The notes beneath the pieces are model-generated. The model had not been told where the DNA came from. It worked only from the letters and a program-made list of their open reading frames with translations, and did not search any database. The position numbers and the translations under genes are program-made. 64,000 bases of DNA, from NCBI GenBank assembly GCA_014904845.1, contig MU119228.1:124001-188000 (forward strand), in the 5' to 3' direction. Source of the stretch: Acephala macrosclerotiorum. Its lineage: Eukaryota > Ascomycota > Leotiomycetes > Helotiales > Mollisiaceae. Positions 57,601 through 64,000 of this stretch are shown here, one piece after another (position 1 is the stretch's first letter; each line of letters begins with the position of its first letter).

Positions 57601-58051
57601 CCAATCTACTGCGTTCTGTCAATCAATCTCGTCGTCGTTGGGTTGTTTCCGACATATCACCGAAACAATAGCGAACTATCATAGCAGCTCTCGGTGTTAC
57701 TTCCAAAAGAGATTCAAGTCTCCCCAGATTCGACGGACTACAAGGTTTCTCCGCATATGGAAGCATGGGGGAGGTGCTAAGCTAGGTCCTTGGCACCGCC
57801 CTACCGAGTGGGTGGTCGACTGCGACAGCAGGGTTGCCGAGTGAATATTCATCAGCTTACCTGCTGTCGAGCATGGGTGCCTTCGTCCATTCACTTCAAG
57901 CTGCGCTACATAAGTATGTCACTGGCCTTGGCCCACGTCTTTAAACCTCTTGATTTATCTTGGCTACCATCTTCCTAACTTTATCGACACTTCACGTTTT
58001 GGCGGTCAACCATCTTCTGTTCAGTCGTTTGAATTGGTCATTTTAGCCATC
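54641..58051. other. gene-poor stretch, no gene seen
   Basis: About 3.4 kb without a gene I can support. The longest frames (57284-57622 minus, 112 codons; 56937-57287 plus, 116 codons) show no family features. The right end should contain the transporter promoter. Confidence 0.4.
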
Positions 58052-59420
58052 ATGGATGCGTTTACTCCAGCTCAGACGACTGAGCTCGTCTCACGAATCG
58101 GTGCCAAGAAAGCTCGAATGAGAATCGACAAGATGTTCATCAACAGCTTCATGGGAGGTGCTTTGATCTCATTTGGTTGCGCCCTCGCATTATCAACGAA
58201 CGCCTCTCCATGGTTCCAGACCAACGCTCCGGGTCTCATCCGTACCATCTCCGCCATGGTCTTCCCAGTTGGCTTGATTATGGTTGTCTTAACCGGAGCA
58301 GATCTCTTTACATCCTACTGCATGTACTCGGTCGTTGCCCTCCTACATCGTCGATGCAGCTTCCTTGATCTGCTGAAGACTTGGTTCGTCAGCTTCTTTG
58401 GCAACTTGGCAGGCGCTCTGTTCTTCATGGCTGTTCTCACTGGATGTGAGTATCTCCTCAACCCTCTTCTCTTCCAGAACATGTTCTGATGGATAAGTTT
58501 AGATGGTGGAACCTTCGAAACAGGAGCCTACAAAGACGAAGCACTGGCTTTTGCAAAGACAAAGTGTGTCACTCCCGAATGGCACCAAATATTCCTCAAA
58601 GGCATCCTCTGTGAGTCTACTCTATCATTTATACTTATTTTCATCGCATTCACATCCTCGGTTACCCGATACCTGAGACCGTGATTCAACGCCAGCCCAC
58701 CGAATTTGATCTGAACATTTCCGCGTCACTATCATCAACCGAAGTCGCTTCCCCTCCGCCCCTTTTTCACTCTTGACTTGGCTCAGACCCACTAACACCA
58801 CACCTAGGCAACTGGCTAGTTTGCATGGCTGTATTCCTCGCCCTTTCCTCTCGCGAAGTCATCTCCAAGATCGTCTCCATCTGGTTTCCTGTAATGTGTT
58901 TCGTCGGACTCGGTACTGACCACGTAATCGCAAACATGTATTTCATCCCTCTCGCCATTTTCCTCGGAGCTCCGAAACCCCTGACGGTTGGTTATTACAT
59001 ATGGAAGAGCATGATCCCTAGTTTGCTTGGGAATATTGTCGGTGGTGGATTGTTTACTGGTGTTGTGTATTGGTATTTGTTCTTGGCCGGGGGCGAAGAA
59101 GTCCAGATTCATTTCGATACTTTGCCGATGGATACTGCGGTTTACGAACAAGGTGAGTTTCCCTACATTGTTTTCCCGGTCCCAACCCTTTCTCATCTCA
59201 AGCTTTCTTCCCTCATAAATGAATCCGTAGCTAACAGACATTTTTAGGTGGTCCTCTCGAGCGGCAAATCACAGCTACAGGCGCAGGAACCGGATACGAG
59301 ACGAGACATGCTCACCCCATTCCGGACTCTGGCAATGGAGGCGTCAGCGGAATTGCGAAGGATTTCCACGCCAGACATTTTAAGAAGGACAAGGAGATGA
59401 ATGGGAGTAATGCTGCCTGA
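58052..59420 (+). CDS. formate/nitrite transporter family channel
   Basis: Exons 58052-58445, 58503-58610, 58808-59152 and 59248-59420; 339 aa. FNT features: FINSFMGGALISFGCALAL (TM1 with the substrate-gate region), FPVGLIMVVLTGADLFTSYCMY (TM2 and the omega-loop GADLFTS), FVSFFGNLAGALFFMAVL (TM3), GILCNWLVCMAVFLALSS (TM4, NWLVC), IWFPVMCFVGLGTDHVIANMYFIPL (TM5 with the central His), PSLLGNIVGGGLFTGVVYWYL (TM6, GNxxGG). It moves formate, nitrite or similar monovalent anions across the plasma membrane as a pentamer. No nitrate or nitrite reductase gene is nearby, so the substrate is not settled. C-terminus is a Gly/His/Lys-rich cytosolic tail. Confidence 0.9.
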
Positions 59421-60394
59421 GTACTCGAGCGGCGTCTGAATCTCTGATTTGGTCTGGCGACTTTTGCTTTCCGGCTTGATGTTGGGGTTGGAGCGAATAT
59501 CTTGTTGGCGCTTCTGGACGATAGCTCTCTTCGGATGGGAATTGATGGCTAGTGGAGAGTGGGGCAGTCTTGGAAATCTTTATTCTGTTTTGGGACATTA
59601 GTCTCAATGATATGTCCTCATCCTAGCTTGATTACTATGCGGCTCTTCGCATGTTTTCTGTTTCGTTCATGGGGGAAGCTTTCACAGCGCTGCCACTGGT
59701 ATTGCGTTCGATCGTTAAATCTCGCCCGACTTGAGATACTTATCAACTGCAATAAAATTGAGTAAAACTCTCTAACGCCTACTGAAAAGATTTATTGGTT
59801 TTTATATTTTAATTTCATATAAGTTTTATTAGTTTTTATTGGTATTTTCGCAAATGAGAAAGGGTTGAAGTTGGTAAGTTGAGGGAATTTTGATACTCCC
59901 GCTAAAATTAGGCGAGACGCGATGCTGGTGGCAGCGCATCGGATAGGCTAAATGCTTACTCTATAGAACCCCTCTACCCCGCCATGATTTCATGTCGCAT
60001 TGTGCAATCGTGCTCTTCAGACCTCAGAAGATCTACAACAAAAATGCATCGCATCTGCGGACCGCCATTTCTCAAGTGTGGATTCGGGATCTGGCTGGCT
60101 GCATTATTGGATCTGAGGCGGGGCTGTCATTGATGGATCGAATCAGGGGTGCTCAGGGGTTGAGGAAGTTGAGATTCTCCGACCTGGCTGTCCTGAACCT
60201 TTTGTACTTCAGAATATACTGTCTCTCGTCATTTCTGTGCATCTTTTCCTTGCTTCTATGCAATGATTGGTGTCCCCCCCCCCTTTTCGTTTGTTTCCTG
60301 TAATTTAGTATTGGCAGAGGCTCTGGAGTAGTTCTCCACCACACCTCGCTGTTCATCGGCTCTCATAATAATCTGATCTGCCTCCTTTCTCTAC
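59421..60394. other. intergenic, no gene seen
   Basis: Transporter 3' region with an AT-rich patch at 59740-59850 that repeats TTTATTGGTTTTTAT-like words, then nothing recognisable. Confidence 0.4.
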
Positions 60395-60403
60395 TCATAT
60401 AAG
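60395..60403 (+). promoter_or_regulatory. TATA box of the GH30 gene
   Basis: TCATATAAG 89 bp upstream of the ATG at 60484, followed by a CT-rich leader. Confidence 0.4.
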
Positions 60404-60483
60404 AGAAAATTCTCTCGCTATCTCTCGAATTCTTTTGCGCTTTATTCTATCTCCCCTCCTAGCTCTCAAGCTTCACGTCTAAG

Positions 60484-62318
60484 ATGCATCTTCTCACTCT
60501 CATCACAACCCTCTCGGCAAGCGCTCATTTCGCAGCATCCCAAACAACAATAATAATCACCCCTTCCCTCCCACTCCAACAAATTGACGGCTTGGCGTGT
60601 CTCAAGCTTTTGGTCGCGCCTCGCAATTCCAAGCTCTCCCCCTTCCCGCTCGCCAACTCTCCCTCGACTACCTCTTCGGTACATCCACTAGCGCTGGACT
60701 AACCGTAATTCGTAACCGAATTGGATCTGGTGGCTCAGGCGACAGTATCCTCCCCGCTTCTCCAGGGACAAATACTTCAACTCCTTCTTACGTCTGGGAT
60801 GGAGTCGATGCCGGCCAGGTCTGGTTCAGTCGAGAGGCGATGAGCTACGGAGTCAAGACGATCTATGCTGATGCATGGTCTGCACCTGGGTTCATGAAGA
60901 CAACTGGGACAGATAGTATTGGTGGATATCTTTACGAAGTTACAGGCGAGAGCTGTACTTATGACTGGAGGGTGGCGTATGCCAATTTCTTGGTGCAGTA
61001 TGTGAAATTCTGTGCTTGGGCTGGGGATTCCGGTTACGCATTTAGGATTCTTGAATGAACCTGATTTAGTGTAAGTTTTCACTTCGTCTGTGCCTGCGTA
61101 CTTTTCTTCGTATATCCTCAGATCGGAAGTGAGCGTGAAAAGTGGGAGAAAAAAAGTGAGAGCTGACCGGGATCCAGAACTTCATACTCCTCGATGCAAT
61201 CGGACGGAACTTAAGCTGCGTCCTTCATCCCATTTCTCTACTCTGCCCTCAAATCCTCGGGATACAGCAACGTCTCGCTCACCTGCTGCGACGCCGAAGG
61301 CTGGACCTCCCAAGCGACCATGACTGCAGAACCCGTCTCCGCGGGAATGGAAGCATACTTGTCTATCATAACATCCCACATGTACACCAGCAACCCTACA
61401 ACTCCAATAGCTACCTCTTTGAAGACCTGGCAATCAGAAGGCGCTGACCTAAACGACGCTTTTTGCACGACTTGGTATTCCTCTAGAGGTGCATGCGAAG
61501 GTTTGACATGGGCAAGCAAGATCTCGACCGGAATCGTGAACGCAAATCTGAGCGCTTATTTGTATTGGGAAGGTGTGGAGCAGGATGCCACGACGAGTAG
61601 CAGCCATTTAATTGATACCGATGGGACGAATGTTACTCCCAGTGGAAGATTTTGGGCGCTCGCGATGTGGAGTTGGTGGGTGAGTCCTGGCGCGAGAAGA
61701 CTGACGTCCAGTGGGACCGTGACCGGTGTGGCGTATGGCGCGTTTAAGAATGTTGATGGGACGATTGCTGTAGTTTTCACGAACACGGTGAGCACAGCTC
61801 AAAGTGTCTCTGTTGCATTCGGCGGATTCGCAGCGACGACTGCGAGTGTGTGGTTGACGGACAACACGCACACCATGAACTCAACCACTGCAACTGTTCC
61901 TGGAGGGTCTGTTAGCTTGTCAGTACCTGCTTACCCTGTTATTACTGTTCAGATGAGTGGGGATCTGGTGGCTGTGAGTAGTGGTTCGAGCGTTGTATCA
62001 ACCAGCACCAGCTCTGTCTTGAAGACCTCTTCGGTCAATGGCACGAGTTTGAGCAGCTTGTCGATCACAGCAACGACGACGAAGGCCGCAGCGACTGGAA
62101 CGCAAAGTGAGTGGGGACAGTGTGGGGAGAGCGGGTGGACTGGACCAACTGCTTGTGTCTCTCCTTATGCTTGCTCGATGCAGAATGCTTGGTATGCGCA
62201 ATCTTTGCGATACAATTTGAAGGATCGGATGGTACAGTACGCGAGAAAATGGAGCATGAGAAAATTGACGGCAGAGGGCGGATTGGGAGCACGCTTTCGC
62301 GGTACATATGTCAGATAG
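60484..62318 (+). pseudogene. secreted GH30 (subfamily 7-like) xylanase/glycanase with CBM1, broken
   Basis: Signal peptide MHLLTLITTLSASAHFAASQ, then QQIDGF expected; the frame is lost by one missing T near 60592 and resumes as VSQAFGRASQFQALP. LTVIRNRIGSGGSGDSILP, TIYADAWSAPGFMKT and YANFLVQYVKFCAWAG follow. An extra G at 61023-61026 shifts again; the other frame reads HLGFLNEPDL with the acid/base Glu. After an intron ending near 61176 comes SYSSMQSDGT, TAA at 61212-61214, [27 protein letters not shown], the nucleophile region [13 protein letters not shown], the beta-sandwich, a Ser/Thr linker and CBM1 ([20 protein letters not shown]) whose last Cys reads Ser and whose stop is lost. Such enzymes act on plant xylan or related glycans; this copy cannot. 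Confidence 0.8.
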
Positions 62319-62624
62319 ACTACTAGCCGTGACATCGTGCTCGTGGATGCTTTCAATTTTCATGCCCAAAGACACTTGGCTCGATCTGACACTTGCAGAA
62401 CTGCAGAATATGCGCTGTTCTGCTCCCCCGAGATTCGTTCTTGAGCCTCACCCAGAGACAAGGCCCTACATGGAGGCATATTAACCTTTGCGTACGCAAC
62501 AGTGAGGCACTCCGGAGTCGTACCTCGCCCTATTCCACATTCCACATTCCTTTTTTGTGTCTGCCAAGCTCGTCTTAACAACTTCCGTTATCTAAATCAT
62601 CGAATGCTTCCGAAATGAAGCGTT
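62319..62624. other. convergent intergenic region
   Basis: 3' regions of the GH30 relic and the RING gene. No gene seen. Confidence 0.4.
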
Positions 62625-63992
62625 CTAGTCCCAAATCCAAACAGCACGACTAACACAATACACACCGAGTCAGTAACCAGTTCGCTCATTCACTTCCCCG
62701 ATCCTTGCGCCTCCCAGGAAAGAAGGACCGACTCACCAATGACCACACGTAACTTGATCTCTCCCCTTCCCGCTAGCCCATTCTGTAAAACACCTCAAAT
62801 GCAAGTTCTTTCCACACTCGCCCTTACACCATACCGCATCCTCAGGTCTATTGATGGGATCCATACAGATGTAGCATTCTTTGTCTTCGTCGATGGGCCT
62901 GCGTTGAACTATGCGCGGAACAGCTGGACCATACGGACGCGGAGCACGAGGTGCAACAGCGGGCGCTGGAGGGCCATACGGACGAGGAGCTCGAGCCGCG
63001 AGAACGGGTCTTGGAGCGACTGGAGGGAAGCCGTAAGGATATGGATTCCGTGCTGGAGGTTGTTGGACATTAATAGCTGGGCGTGGAGCTGGAGCTGGAG
63101 CACCGGGAGGGGCTGGACGATTGACGGGCCGGGCTCCCACGTTCGCAGCAGGACGTTGAGGAGCAGCTCTCTCTGCACGAATCCTGGCAATTGCGCGCTC
63201 ATGCTCTTGCTGAGCTTCTTGTTGCTGAGCAAGAAGGAGACGAGCCGTTGCTGGGTCACGTTGGAATGGCCAGCCAAAGGAAGCGAGGAAGCGTTCTTCG
63301 AGTTCTGCTTGCTCTTGGTTGGGTTGCGGTCTGGGAGGCGCAGGTACTAGAGCTTGGGGCTGGACCGGAACTTGTCGTCGTGGAGGTCCTTGTTGAGCTT
63401 GAGCTCCGACTGGCGGTACGAAAGCAGGTCGTGCTCGAGCGACAGGGACAGGAACCTGTCGAGCTTGAGGAGCAGGCTGTTGCGGAACTCTTAGTGATGT
63501 TATTTCTGAAGTTGGGCAGGGACTTACTCTGTCCACGGGTTGCGCCCTACGCTGCACCTGAGCATCAGCCTGTCGAAGGTACTCCTGATGCTGCTGAGCA
63601 GCTCGTGCTGGAACCTCTCTTGCCGGTAGTCTTCCGTCCGGGGCATGAACTCGCACCCCTTGCGCTCTCGCCTCAGCCACGTAACGCTCAGCAGCCTGTC
63701 GAAACTTTACAACTGTCTTATTGACCTGAGCCTGGTCCCCAATATGCCATCTAGGACAGAGTGTGCAGCCAGCCAGGTTTCGGAACTGGTCAATCACCCC
63801 TTCATCGACACCATGAGTGACGATATCTCGTGTGGAAAGCAAGCGTATAATTTGGCCTGCTTGCGCTTTGTTGGCGTTCGTGAGGAAGGTCTGGCAGCAG
63901 CGATTGCCTTTTTTTGTTGTGCCGCTGCATTTGAAGCCCTTGATCTCAGGGTTGAGGTCAAGGACTGCGCGAGGATCCCAGATTTGCGCCAT
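62625..63992 (-). CDS. RING-finger protein (C4HC3 order), Pro/Ala/Gln-rich
   Basis: Exons 63992-62737 and 62649-62625 with an 86-nt intron; 426 aa. The last exon completes the zinc site: CGHC is split by the intron (CGH-C-RAVWIWD). The C-terminal finger is CYICMDPINRPEDAVWCKGECGKNLHLRCF...CGHC, order C4HC3. The N-terminus has a separate Cys module, KGFKCSGTTKKGNRCCQTF and later CTLCPRWH. Between them lies a long Pro/Ala/Gln/Arg-rich disordered region with repeated RAPRPYGP and a charged helix (QQEAQQEHERAIARIRAER). Probably an E3 ubiquitin ligase; target unknown. The start at 63992 is 9 nt from the window edge region, but MAQIWDPRAVLDLNPE looks like a real N-terminus. Confidence 0.75.
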
Positions 63993-64000
63993 CGCTGCTC

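Noticed and set aside
1573..61214. Alternative genetic code with UAA/UAG read as Gln, suggested by many TAR codons at Gln-like places
   Set aside because: Intact genes end in TAA or TAG (TSC1 TAA, secreted protein TAA, P450 TAG, RING TAG), and the housekeeping genes have no internal TAR codons.
63498..63535. Possible 38-nt intron (GTAAGT...CTAAG) in the RING gene
   Set aside because: Shorter than any other intron here and its removal would break the frame into the downstream domain.
62739..63724. Two long plus-strand frames (203 and 177 codons) opposite the RING gene
   Set aside because: They mirror the Pro/Ala/Gln-rich coding sequence of the minus strand; the RING and Cys motifs settle the strand.

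Overview
The window is nuclear DNA of a filamentous ascomycete. Nearly every gene carries short GT-AG introns (45-80 nt) with CTAAC/CTGAC-like branch sites, and the gene set is Pezizomycotina-like: a DUF6536 membrane protein, hamartin/TSC1, a trypsin-like peptidase, fungal secreted proteins, GH30 with CBM1, and Zn2Cys6 factors. A leotiomycete (Helotiales-like) is my guess, not something shown by the bases. Exons were joined by eye. For the models called intact, summed exon lengths are multiples of three.

Layout. 0-3 kb: a GNAT acetyltransferase, then a dead secreted aspartic protease. 4-8 kb: a 372-bp MITE with TA flanks, then a 751-aa trypsin-like protease with duplicated hydrophobic/amphipathic C-terminal modules. 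8-17.5 kb: a DUF6536 membrane protein with one frameshift, remains of a Ser-rich surface protein, and a copper amine oxidase whose second-to-third-exon junction region holds a complete 1.84-kb Fot1/pogo-like transposon inside an intron. 17.8-33 kb is the conserved core: TSC1 (hamartin), an SDR, a RidA protein, dienelactone hydrolase, mitochondrial ribosomal protein uL23m, a METTL4-like MT-A70 methyltransferase and a Leu5-type mitochondrial carrier. 25-42 kb also carries an unnamed family of four related genes (two intact, one with a damaged 5' end, one dead). 34-36.6 kb has two divergent uncharacterised genes, one with an ExK nuclease-like motif and a destroyed splice donor. 43-51.5 kb: a 9-bp minisatellite, an Ala/Ser-rich secreted protein, a dead Zn2Cys6 transcription factor, a perfect 46-bp foldback and an intact cytochrome P450. 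51.5-58 kb is gene-poor. 58-64 kb: a formate/nitrite transporter, a broken GH30-CBM1 hydrolase and a RING (C4HC3-order) protein.

Two themes run through the window. First, accessory genes (secreted hydrolases, transcription factor, family members) are often broken, and many of the lesions are CAA/CAG to TAA/TAG changes, as a RIP-like process would give, while housekeeping genes next to them are clean. Second, several small mobile or foldback elements lie between or inside genes. The most novel-looking items are the protease with repeated modules, the four-member GDPYER/RGPWGVE family, and the transposon sitting harmlessly inside an amine oxidase intron. I see no operon, CRISPR array, rRNA or convincing tRNA, and no biosynthetic cluster backbone gene.
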